Origin: Neoarius graeffei
Lineage: Eukaryota > Chordata > Actinopteri > Siluriformes > Ariidae
Direction of reading: 5' to 3'
DNA length: 64,000 nt
Assembly (NCBI RefSeq): GCF_027579695.1
Contig: NC_083582.1
Coordinates: 32,604,464-32,668,463 of the forward strand
Part shown: piece by piece, positions 37,301 to 49,422 of the stretch
How the letters are laid out: every line of letters starts with the position of its first letter
How positions within the stretch are numbered: position 1 is the first letter of the stretch
Program-made: the position numbers and the translations under genes
The notes under the pieces: generated by a model
What the model was told of the DNA's origin: nothing
Seen by the model: only the letters and a program-made list of their open reading frames with translations
The model's database searches: none

Positions 37301-40300
37301 CGTGGACCCCTCTGAGCCGAGCTTTTCCAGTACACTCGAACACACACATACTTCGACGAATTATAACCAAAAACAAGGAAATTTGAATGATTTCCTCAAA
37401 ATATTTTTTTGGACTTTTACAGTGGGGCAAAAAAGTATTTAGTCAGCCACCAATTGTGCAAGTTCTCCCACTTAAAAAGATGAGAGAGGCCTGTAATTTT
37501 CATCATAGGTACACTTCAACTATGAGAGACAGAATGGGGGGAAAGAATCCAGGAAATCACATTGTAGGATTTTTAATGAATTAATTGGTAAATTCCTCGG
37601 TAAAATAAGTATTTGGTCACCTACAAACAAGCAAGATTTCTGGCTCTCACAGACCTGTAACAACTTCTTTAAGAGGCTCCTCTGTCCTCCACTCGTTACC
37701 TGTATTAATGGCACCTGTTTGAACTCGTTATCAGTATAAAAGACACCTGTCCACAACCTCAAACAGTCACACTCCAAACTCCACTATGGCCAAGACCAAA
37801 GAGCTGTCAAAGGACACCAGAAACAAAATTGTAGACCTGCACCAGGCTGGGAAGACTGAATCTGCAATAGGTAAGCAGCTTGGTGTGAAGAAATCAACTG
37901 TGGGAGCAATTATTAGAAAATGGGAGACATACAAGACCACTGATAATCTCCCTCGATCTGGGGCTCCACGCAAGATCTCACCCCGTGGGGTCAAAATAAT
38001 CACAAGAACGGTGAGCAAAAATCCCAGAACCACACGGGGGGACCTAGTGAATGACCTGCAGAGAGCTGGGACCAAAGTAAGGCCATCCTTAAAAAAAATC
38101 TGTTTCCTGTCCACCGGGTGAGCAAAAAAATTTTCAGTCGGGAGGGAGGGATTTTTTTTTTATTATATATGGATGGATGGATAAGAAATTGAAATGCTGT
38201 GTTTGCTTTTTCTTTCAGTACTTTTTTATTACAAAAGCAGACACATTTAATACAAAATGACAGTTTAATCAACTGAAACTTGTACAAAAACTTTAAGTTA
38301 GCATTTTAAATGCTGACTGCAACATTTGCAAAACTTTTACAAAGGTAATTAAAATGTCCGACACACAGACTTTCTGTAGTTCTAAATCGACCGTTAGGCC
38401 TAGTTCGGATGAAATTACGCTATTAAAATGATCACTGAATGATTTGTTTTTCTGAATCTTTACTATTTTGTTGTTCGCTAGAATACCATTTTGCGATTTC
38501 ACACTTAAGCAAATGTTTGAAAACTCCGCATCTCCTTCCTTCATGGTGGCTGCCATTTTTTTGTGCCGCACGCCGCATGCGCAGAGCTGATTCGACAGGG
38601 CTTTCCACAAGCGCCGGCTGCGGCCACGCAATTAAGTCCAGCCGGCTACTTTAATGACTATTATTTTTGTAGCCCACAGGCTCTAAATATTAATTTTCGA
38701 TTTAATTTTATTAAAATGTTTATCTAACGGACTGACAATAATGTCAAACTGAACCGCACTCATTTAAGTTGTGATTCGCGCTGTTTGTACCGATAATAAC
38801 CACAAATTCCCCGCCGACTTTGTTGATCAGGGGAGAGTAACTCATCCGCGGCCCCGACATGCGGTGTGCGCGCGCACTCGGCGGAGGCAGTATGAGCCTT
38901 AGTGGAAAGCCCTGGGAATGCGTAAATGTCAAGTTCGAGTTTAGATTTACGAGCCCGAAAAAATGTCGGAAAACCGGCGTTTAAAAAAAAAATTTCACCC
39001 GCACAAACGGCACTCACCCAGCCGGTGGACCAGAAACAGAACCTTTTTTAATAATGACCTAACAAAGGCTACAATCAGTAACACACTACGCCGCCAGGGA
39101 CTCAAATCCTGCAGTGCCAGACGTGTCCCCCTGCTTAAGCCAGTACATGTCCAGGCCCGTCTGAAGTTTGCTAGAGAGCATTTGGATGATCCAGAAGAGG
39201 ATTGGGAGAATGGCATATGGTCAGATGAAGCCAAAATAGAACTTTTTGGTAAAAACTCAACTTGTCGTGTTTGGAGGAGAAAGAATGCTGAGTTGCATCC
39301 AAAGAACACCATACCTACTGTGAAGCATGGGGGTGGAAACATCATGCTTTGGGGCTGTTTTTCTGCAAAGGGACCAGGACGACTGATCCGTGTAAAGGAA
39401 AAAATGAATGGGGCCATGTATCGTGAGATTTTGAGTGAAAAGCTCCTTCCATCAGCAAGGGCATTGAAGATGAAACGTGGCTGGGTCTTTCAGCATGACA
39501 ATGATCCCAAACACACCGCCCGGGCAACGAAGGAGTGGCTTCGTAAGAAGCATTTCAAGGTCCTGGAGTGGCCTAGCCAGTCTCCAGATCTCAACCCCAT
39601 AGAAAATCTTTGGAGGGAGTTGAAAGTCTGTGTTGCCCAGCGACAGCCCCAAAACATCACTGCTCTAGAGGAGATCTGCATGGAGGAATGGGCCAAAATA
39701 CCAGCAACAGTGTGTGAGAACCTTGTGAAGACTTACAGAAAACGTTTGACCTCTGTCATTGCCAACAAAGGGTATATAACAAAGTATTGAGATGAACTTT
39801 TGTTATTGACCAAATGCTTATTTTCCACCATAATTTGCAAATAAATTCTTTAAAAATCAGACAATGTGATTGTCTGGATTTTTTTTTTCTCATTCTGTCT
39901 CTCATAGTTGAAGTGTACCTATGATGAAAATTACAGGCCTCTTTCATCTTTTTAAGTGGGAGAACTTGCACAATTGGTGACTGACTAAATACTTTTTTGC
40001 CCCACTGTATATACTGTCATGTTTTTAACGCATTTCCCGTGAAACGAGCTGAGCTACTTTAGACTGGTTCCCTGCTCTCTTAGCACAGAGTGAGCATCCA
40101 GTCAATGTCTCTGATGCTTGGTAGGATTCATTTTAGACGGGAACCAGTCCAGGAAAACAAGATTTTCGATAGACACAGGTGAATTTTGTTTTGACGAGGA
40201 GTCAGATGTCACGATGCGTGATTCACTTTGCATAATAATAATAATAATATGCTACTGCCGGACTGACCGTTCAAACCTGCACCACGGAGCAGTTGCCTGT

Positions 40301-43300
40301 GTTGCTTAGGTTGCCAGCACTAACTTTTGTCGTCCGATCGGACGATTACCATTAAAGTTTTACTCGTCCTTGCACATACTTTAGTTGTCTCGGACAATCG
40401 GACATGCGTTTTTTTGAGTGTTGAAACTGCAGCCGTTATACAGACGTTGTAATTGTTTTTGTTCATCCCATTCCTGAAAAAAATTTTGACCCAGAATTTC
40501 ACCATGTATTGCAATTAGTATTTTTTTTTAACCTGTATGTATGTCTTTTTTTTTTTTTTTTAAGAACTCTGTTCCTCGAAGCTTGGAGCTCAAATCCGTA
40601 TAATATAAAATCACATAAATCATCAGCAGCGGGTTTTACCAGGACGAAAGGTCTCTTGTGAGGAACGAGGCTTTCTGAGCCATCGCTCTGATCTCCTCCA
40701 GGTCGTCGTCCTCCATCATATCAGTGGGCAGCGACTCCAGAAACTCCTCCTCATCTTCCTCCTCTACATCAGACAGCAAACACATTGCATCATTGATCGT
40801 TATAGACGCCTTCACCTGGTCACATGACACCAGCACAACGTCACCAAGGGACACTTTGGTATAAAGACGAGTGCAAGGACAAGTGGAACCCTATCAGCAG
40901 TCTGGGATTTGATCAATTTTAAGCTCTTGCCCTTATACACCAAATAAGACGGTGGCTATTAGGTCGACAGGAACATGACCCAGAATACTGTTGTTTCAAA
41001 TATCGCCGTACAAACTACCGGCAAGATGAATTTTGCTTCTCAGAATTGTAATCGCTATAATCCGAAGACTACAACGTTTTCACACTATCCAGAACTCTCA
41101 GGAGATCCGTAGCGTAGAAAGAGCGGTTACCGTAAACTACCATATATATGTGCATTCAGGCTTGGCTTGACTACAGTTTCCGTGTTGTGCTTGATTATAT
41201 AAGTCACACCCACGTCTATAAACAACCCAAAAGCACATCTTGTAATCTTCTGGCAACGGAGAGATGAGCAAATACAGGACCGGTTAAAAGTTTGGACACG
41301 CCTTCTAATTCTTCTAGTGGATTTTTTTTTTTTATTAATTAAAAAAAAAAAGTCACTTCATGTCTTAAAGTATGATAACGATGGACGTCGTGTCTCTTTA
41401 CTTAGTTGTACTTGATGTAATATGGATTGCTACAGTTGTGGTATTAGAATAGGATGATTTACTGTATTTTTATTACTGACTAATCTCAAACGCGTTAAGG
41501 CAAGAAAATATCAAACATTTTGTTTTGAACACTTTTTTTGCTGAGCACATAATTCCATCTACGTTCCATGTGTTATTTCATAGTTTCGATCTTCAGTATT
41601 GCTCTACAATGCAGAAAATAGCCACAATGCAGAAAAAAAAAAAATTAAGAATGAGTGGGGTGTACAAACTTTTGACTGGTACTGGATGTTCACGACAGGG
41701 CAAAATTATCCTGACCTATGTTTCTTACAATACAGTGTACTGATGGTGCAGCGGTTCAATTTGCTGTCCTTAGAAATGAAAGAAATAAAGTATAGGGGCC
41801 AAAGGCCGGAACAATGCAGGCAGGGCCCCGGCCTTTCATTCAGACAGGCTAAAATTTGGACACACAGACAACATATTGGCATGTTATATTACGCTTATCG
41901 GCCTTTTCGGTTTTTAAGCCATGTTGACTGTAGCTTGTTTGGTCCCCGGCAGGCGTCACTTATCCGCGCGATCTTCACGAGACTTGTGCGAGACTTCAAA
42001 CGTGAAGTGTCGGCGCCGCCGTTTTGAAAACCGTTTACACAGCGGCCAGGTCGCCATATCGTTCCAATTTAGATTAATTCCGAGATTCGCCAGCTTCATC
42101 AGTGATGGAGTGTCGGTCCTGTGCGCTGTGGCGCGTGCACCTGAAGGCACGCCGGCCAAGTGGACTGTGAAGAACGCGTACCTGAGCTCAATTAACGAAC
42201 TGTGTGGTTGCCTATTTAAGGACTGTCCTGATACATTTGCATCGTCAAGTATTATGATACACGTGTACGCATTACCGAGCCTTTCTTCTTTTTTTGGGGG
42301 GGGCTTTTTCCACCTTTATTGGATAGGACAGTGTAGAGACAGGAAATGAGCAGGAGAGAGATGGGGAGGGATCGGGAAATGACCTCGGGTTAGAATCGAA
42401 CCCAGGTCCCCGGATTTATGGTATGGCGCCTTATCCACCTGAGCCACGACGCGGGTGATCTTCCTGACCTGCAGTCCGGCGTGTGGGAAATACCAGGGAA
42501 AAAACATAAAAGAAAAAGGAGCGAGATGCAGAAAACACCTTCACTATCCAGCGACGTAGGGCATTTACAGGGCGAGCAGAGGGAGAGGTATTTGCAAAAA
42601 TTGAGGTTAGCAGGCTTAGAGAACGACGTTTACCTGCTTCCACCAGGATTGTTCACTGACGTACGGAAGTACACGAAGCCCTCGTCTTTACCTGACTTCG
42701 GCCCACATGATCTGTATACCTATGTCGTTAAAAACCCATCGCCATACACAGGTATTGATCTGAAAGCGTATAAGAGTTTGGATGCCTACAAATATTTTGT
42801 GTCAGGCTGGGTAACATGCCTACATCAGTGGGTCGTCCCTGGAGCCGGTGGTCGCCATCTTATTACAGCTAAGGTTTGTTCACATTTTCATTTACTTTCG
42901 GTCCTCAGGATAAACAAAATGTTATTAAATGTCATTGAAATAACTTCTTAGTCTGTTGAGACATGGCCCGTTATAAATTTGCTGTTACCAGGCAATGACC
43001 AAGAACTGTATTATTAGGGTCGGTGTAGTTGTAGCAGTGCACTAGCAGCTAGCTGTTAGCACTAGCTAATGTTAACAACAGTAGCTGGTATGTTACTGTA
43101 GCAATGTTTACGTTCAGTCATTTGGATGACTGTTAAAACCTTTCAGTCTCAAGTTTTTCCTTTACTGTATTTACTAGTTTACTGAGCTAGCGCGCTCGGG
43201 CAGGCTGGGAGCTCCCAGCCTGCCCGAGCTAGCGCGCTCGCTCCCAGCCTACCCGAGCGCGCTAGCTCAGTAAACTAGTAAATACAGTAAAGGAAAAACT

Positions 43301-46300
43301 TGAGACTGAAAGGTTTTAACAGGTCATCCAAATAACTGAACGTAAACATTGCTACAGTAACATACTAGCTACTGTTGTTGACATTAGCTAGCTTGACCTT
43401 CAAAATGGTGGACACCGGGGCGTCACGTGACCTGTGACATCACGTCGAAATCCTCTATATATTCTGCACTTTATTAAACTGTATACTTCTGCACATACAT
43501 TCGCCTCCCTTGTGTATGTGACATGGAGATTATTCCATATGACTTCAAACCAACTGAGGAGAGTTGGAAAGACGACAGGATAAGGACGAGTCCGTCGCGC
43601 TGGTATTTACGTCATTACTGTCGCACAATTAAAACATGTCAGATCAGGCGGCTGGTGGGTTTTCAAAATAATAAATACATGCATATATGTATTTTTGTCA
43701 TAAATCCATATTATACTGAGCGTGGAGCAGTCGGAGGAGGATTTCGGGAGTCATTTGTGATCGGAAAGTCCCAGCAAAAGTGAAAGGTAAGATGTATAAG
43801 AGAGTAGTGAGACCAGCTGTGATGTATGGATTGGAGACAGTACACTTAACGAAGAGACAGGAGGTAAAGTTGGAGGTGGTGGAGTTGAGGTTTGCGATGG
43901 GAGTGACGAGGTTGGACAGGATAAGGAACAAGCACATCAGAGGGACAGCACATGTGGAGAGCTTGGGAATGAAGCTAAGAGAGATGAGACTGAGATGGTA
44001 TGGGCACATCCTGAGAAGAGATGCAGAGCATGTTGGAAGGAGAATGTTGAGGATGGAGCTGCCAGGCACACGAAAACGAGGAAGGCCAAAGAGGAGGTAC
44101 ATGGATGTGGTGAGAGAGGACATGAAAGTGGCAGCTGTGGTAGAGAAGGATGCGGAAGACAGGGAGCAATGGAGACGAAAGATCCGCTGTGGCGACCCCT
44201 AATCGGGAGCAGCCAGAAGATGATTGTGATACTGAGCGTATTTCCCACATAATCTTCACTAAGGTTTCGGACAGCACTACAAAATGACGTCCCCGCTATA
44301 TAGTGCCCTATATCGTGAGTAGGGAACGATTTTGGACACAAGGAAAACTCCCGGCTTGATTAAGTCAGCGTTAGAAGGAGGGCGTGCGCATCTTTTGGCG
44401 ACGTTGGTCGCTTTGATTTCCGCTGTACGTTTTACTTCCGTCCTACGACGTCTCGCACAGGTCTCAACGAATCTCGTTTACGGCCATCGCTTTGACATAT
44501 GGACTGATATATTACAGAGCATATTCCAAACACTCATTAGGGGTGTTCACACGGCACATACTTGCATCGATGCTACACCGATGTATTTTGTTGCGATATA
44601 TCTTACACCGGTGTAAATTTTGTGGAGCATTCACACGTCACAAACCTGCTTACTAGAGAGAAGCGTGTTAGCACCGGTGCAGCTCCACTTGCGTTCACAC
44701 GGCAGTTTTTGCGACCGTGCTATACGATAGTAATAATGCGGAAATGAAATATGCGCATGCGTGAAAATGTACTTCCTTTTCCCGGTTGTCATGGCATCAC
44801 CAAGCGCCGGGAAAACAACGTGGATGAATGAAGACACCAGTGTTGCCAGATACTGCTGACGTTTTCCAACCCAAAATATGTTCAAATCCGCCAAAATGCA
44901 CTTAAAACCGCCCAATCTGGCAACACTGGAAGACACAGTTCTGTTGTTGTTGATATTCGCCATTTTGGAAGCGCAAAATACCAGGATACAAATTATGCAA
45001 TGCCCGTATGTAATCAACTCTCCTCACGCGTAGCGAGTCTACCCCTGTAGCGTTCAGACGTCCCATTTTATATCGGTGCTGCCCCGCAAACTAGCATTTA
45101 CTCCGGAGTAAATTTCTTAAACCACCTCCCGAGCAGGGTTAGATTTGCACCGGTTTAAGCAGCTTTCAGGGGCTACACCGCTATAACTTTGTACCGTGTG
45201 AACGCTCTACCGGGGCAGCCCCGGTGCTACACCAGAGTAAAAGTTGCCGTGTGAACACCCCTATAACTTGCTATAGCAGTGACAACATGGCTATCAAATA
45301 TGCATTCCAATATTTAATAAAATGAGATAAATAGAATTTTGATAAATTTGCCTTTAGTTCTCCTTTAATGAGGTCTGAAAGACACTGAGAGGGAGGTGAA
45401 CTTTCCCACCTGGCTTCTTCTCGTAGCGCTCTAAAGGCTGTACAGTCTGATGGGACGCATCACTGAGGGCCTGCTGCAGTTTTCTCTGCTCCTTGCGCTG
45501 CTTCTTGGCTGTGCTCTGCTGCTTGAACTGACGGTTCTTCAGCTTGTTGTCCAGCTTGATGTTGCTGGTTTTCAGCAGCTTGCGGAAGCTTGGCTTCTTC
45601 TTCTTTTGCTTTTTCGTAGCCTGTTGTGGAACAGAACACGTTTCGGTCATGTAAACGGAAACACAAACATGTAAATGCGACGTAGCAGGAACTTGGACAA
45701 CATCTGAATCAAAGCCCTGGTTGTTTACCAGGTGTGAAATTTCCCTCAGCTACTTTTGGAAGACCTGAGTGTGGTGAAACCAGGGCTTGACATTAAGGAC
45801 TGCCCGATTGCCCGGGGCAAGTGAAACATGCATTCGGGCAAGTGGGATATGCCCCTGACATGCCCGACCGGGCAAGTTGGAATGAGCATATATTACGAAC
45901 TAGCACCACAAAAATTAGGCTTTTTGATCTTTTATTTCAGTTCCTAAACACATCCCTCACTACGTATCCACCATTATGTCTTGGCTGTTTTCTTAGTCTC
46001 GGTTTCATTTACTGCTTTGCAAGTTATTTTATATCCCCCCGCTGTTGTAGTATGGTACGCGCACTGTTTATAGACCGCGTGTGCATGATGTCACATCACG
46101 TGAGAATTACAGCTGGGGTCAGACAGACACCGTCTTTCTTGCAAGCAAGGCTTAATCTGTCTTCAATATGGTTCATTTTTGCGCTGTTTTTGCTCGTTCA
46201 AACAGAGAAATAGATAAAAGGCGTTACCGTCTCCCCGCTATCAAGAAAAATGTTAACAAATAGAAGCAAATGCTTCAAGAACAACGAGGAAATGAGTGGT

Positions 46301-49300
46301 TAAAGAATACGACGAGAGGAGCTCAGCCTGAAAACTCCAGAGAAATTCACAACTGTATTTAAAATGTATTTTGCAAAAACAAAGTCGGAAGTGAGGATGG
46401 AAGAGTTTGCTTAAAGGAACAGTCCACCGTACTTCCATAATGAAATATGTTCTTCTCTGAATTGAGACGAGCTGCTCCGTACCTCTCCGAGCTTTGTGCG
46501 ACCTCCCAGTCAGTCAGACGCGCTGTCACTCCTGTTAGCAATGTAGCTAGGCTCAGTATGGCCAATGGTATTTTTTGGGGCTGTAGTTAGATGCGACCAA
46601 ACTCTTCCGCGTTTTTCCTGTTTACATAGGTTTATATGACCAGTGATATGAAACAAGTTCAGTTACACAAATTGAAACGTGGCGATTTTCTATGCTATGG
46701 AAAGTCCGCACTATAATGACAGGCGTACTAACACCTTCTGCGCGCTTCACAGCGCATTGATACGGAGCTCAACTTCACTCAGGAGTGAAGGTATCAATGC
46801 GCTGCCGAAGCGCGCAGAAGGTGTTAGTACGCCTGTCATTATAGTGCGGACTTTCCATAGCATAGAAAATCGCCACATTTCAATTTGTGTAACTGAACTT
46901 TGTTTCATATCACTGGTCATATAAACCTATGTAAACAGGAAAAACGCGGAAGAGTTTGGTCGCATCTAACTACAGCCCCAAAAAATACCATTGGCCATGC
47001 TGAGCCTAGCTACATTGCTAACAGGAGTGACAGCGCGTCTGACTGACTGGGAGGTCGCACAAAGCTCGGAGAGGTACGGAGCAGCTCGTCTCAATTCAGA
47101 GAAGAACATATTTCATTATGGAAGTACGGTGGACTGTTCCTTTAAGAATCTCGTTTTTATTTTTTTTCTGCTCGCATTCAAGTCAGCTCCTTCATAAAAG
47201 AGTTTGATTTTCTTACAGGTGAAGCCGCTTCCTTATTTGACACAGAAAACCCAGATTGGTTTCCAACAACTCAGGCATAAAAATAAAAAAAAAAAAAACC
47301 CTCAACAAGGAGCGACATGCGCAATAAATCCTGAAAGAACAAAACAGATTAAGAGCAGAGAGAGCTGGAGCTTTGTTTCTGTTGTCAGATGAACACAATC
47401 CTGTGCAAAACATTTATATATCAGGGCTTTCAATATCATCAACCTCTAGGTTTATTTAAAAAAAAAAAAACAACCACCTGCGCTGCGTCATGACAGACCG
47501 GCTGCACTGATTCAGTTACAGGTTGCCAGGTCTGTATAAAACACCCACAGCCTACATACTAAACAATTTTAAACTCAAACATTATCCTGTCTCTGTCATG
47601 ATGCAGCGCGATGGATGATAAAAAACCCCAATATACAAATATTCTTAAACACAGTATTGTTCAAAAGTCTTGGCACCCAACTGTTTTCTTCATACAAACT
47701 TTGTTATAGATTTCTATTTTATGATTTCTACATTATCAAGTAATGAACCTACAGTCAGAGAGTTCTACACAAACACACCGAACTTTACAACAGCTGCATA
47801 AATGTGAAATGGAAATAAAAATCGACGAACGCAGGAAAATCTATTTTGGATAAAATTGTTATTAGATTAGATAGAACTTTATTGATCCCTTTGGGAGGGT
47901 TCCCTCAGGGAAATTAAAGATTCCAGCAGCATCATTACAGGATAAACACAGAACAGAAAATAGAGAAAAAACTTCTAGATAAATTAAATATTTACATATA
48001 CACGTATAAAAAAAAAAAAAAAAAGATATGGGGAAGAGAGGAAGGGTGGGGAGAAAAAAAAAAAAAAGAGAAAAAAGGGGCCAGCAGGAGAGATACTGCA
48101 CTTTATATTGCACATTGTCCAGTATTGCTTATTGTCAGGCTAGGCTACTGCTCCTTCCCGTCCTCTGTCCTCCTGTTACCCCTCCTCCCCCCCAGAGAGG
48201 AGTTGGACAGTCTGATGGCGTGAGGGACAAAGGAGTTTTTAAGTCTGATAGTCCTGCACTTGGGAAGGAGCATTCTGTCACTGAACAGGCTCCGCTGGTT
48301 GCTGATGACGGTGTGCAGAGGGTGACTGGCATCGTCCATGATGTTCAATAGTTTGTCCATAGTTCTCTGCCACCGTCACCAGAGAGTCCAGCTTCACGCC
48401 GACCACAGAGTCGACCTGCCTGATCAGTTTGCCAGCCTGGATGTGTCCTTCTTGGATGTGCTTGAGTTACATGTCAGTCCTGGGATCGAGATCCTGACCT
48501 CTTCTGCTCCTCGGACCTGCCTGATCCATCCTGGTGCCCTGTGTCTGGTTGGAGTCTCATCGCATCGCTCCTGTTGAGGACGGCCCCATGAGGACAGTTG
48601 AAAGTCACACCTGGAGGACGCTCTGGACTCTTACAGTAATGCTTTTATGGCTGAGGACTACAGTTGACTTGCTAACTTTAGGACTGCAGTTGTCATGAAC
48701 AGTTTTGCACTCAAGTTTCCATCAATGAAGAGTTTATAACATCAACGAAAACACTTAAAACTGTTCATGTTATAGTCATGTCTGTTGTTGCGCAAATGAG
48801 GATGGATTGCCCTCGAGGTTTCTTCCTCATGTCGTCTGAGGGAGTTTTTCCTTGCCACCATCGTGCTCATTGGGGATCGATTAGGGATAAAATTAGCTCA
48901 TGTTTTAAGTCGTTCAAATTCTGTAAAGCTGCTTTGCGACAATGTTTATTGTTAAAAGCGCTATACAAATAAACTTGACCTGCCCCCCCAGCACACCACG
49001 GTGTAAAACAGGACACTGGTGACCACGGACTGATAGAACATCCACAAGATGTTGCAGATGTTAAAGGACCGCAGCCTCCTCAGGAAGCATAGCCTGCTCT
49101 TATTGTGCGTTACAAGTAAAAAGTAACCAATAACCAAACTTAATAATAAAAATCAATAACTCAATGGGTGATCTTCATTTTATGGTGCAATTCACAACTA
49201 TTCTATGGTTTTCCTAGAAAGAGAAGAAAAGAAAAAAGGTAGTGCTTGCAAAATAGGGGGTGAGTGATAATACTGGGGGGCAGTGGAAATTAACCCCTAT

Positions 49301-49383
49301 TTGCCCCTCAGGGCAGGTGGGTTTAAAAGTTAATGTTGAGCCCTGGAAACTGACTCATTAAATTAAAGTGCATTGTAAATGAT

Positions 49384-49422
<39 letters not shown>

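Larger units (their letters stand above)
37786..39790 (+). pseudogene. Tc1-like transposase, intact apart from one insertion
   Basis: Exonic parts are 37786-38080 and 39063-39790, summing to 1023 nt, or 340 codons plus stop, the usual Tc1 length. Start [20 protein letters not shown]. Helix-turn-helix motifs [20 protein letters not shown] and [20 protein letters not shown]. Catalytic triad [26 protein letters not shown] and [11 protein letters not shown] (DD34E). End [12 protein letters not shown] see no internal stop or shift outside the insertion, so the transposase was whole when the insertion arrived. Confidence 0.93.
37420..40007 (+). mobile_element. Tc1/mariner element split by a Harbinger-like insertion
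   Basis: Ends CAGTGGGGCAAAAAAGTATT and its inverse ending TTGCCCCACTG, flanked by TA (37418-37419, 40008-40009). Inner inverted segments include GCAAGTTCTCCCACTTAAAA. Removing 38081-39059 and one TAA restores a continuous element. Confidence 0.93.
45781..49345 (+). mobile_element. THAP-bearing element with CAGGGCTTGACATTAA ends
   Basis: Left CAGGGCTTGACATTAA and right TTAATGTTGAGCCCTG are inverted; GAAAC lies directly outside both ends, a possible 5-bp duplication. It contains a THAP relic, a 727-bp palindrome and LINE debris. It lies in noc3l intron 1. Superfamily unresolved. Confidence 0.7.

Noticed and set aside
46359-47197. Paired 68-aa ORFs with [20 protein letters not shown]
   Set aside because: Again the arms of a palindromic element, with no sign of coding constraint.
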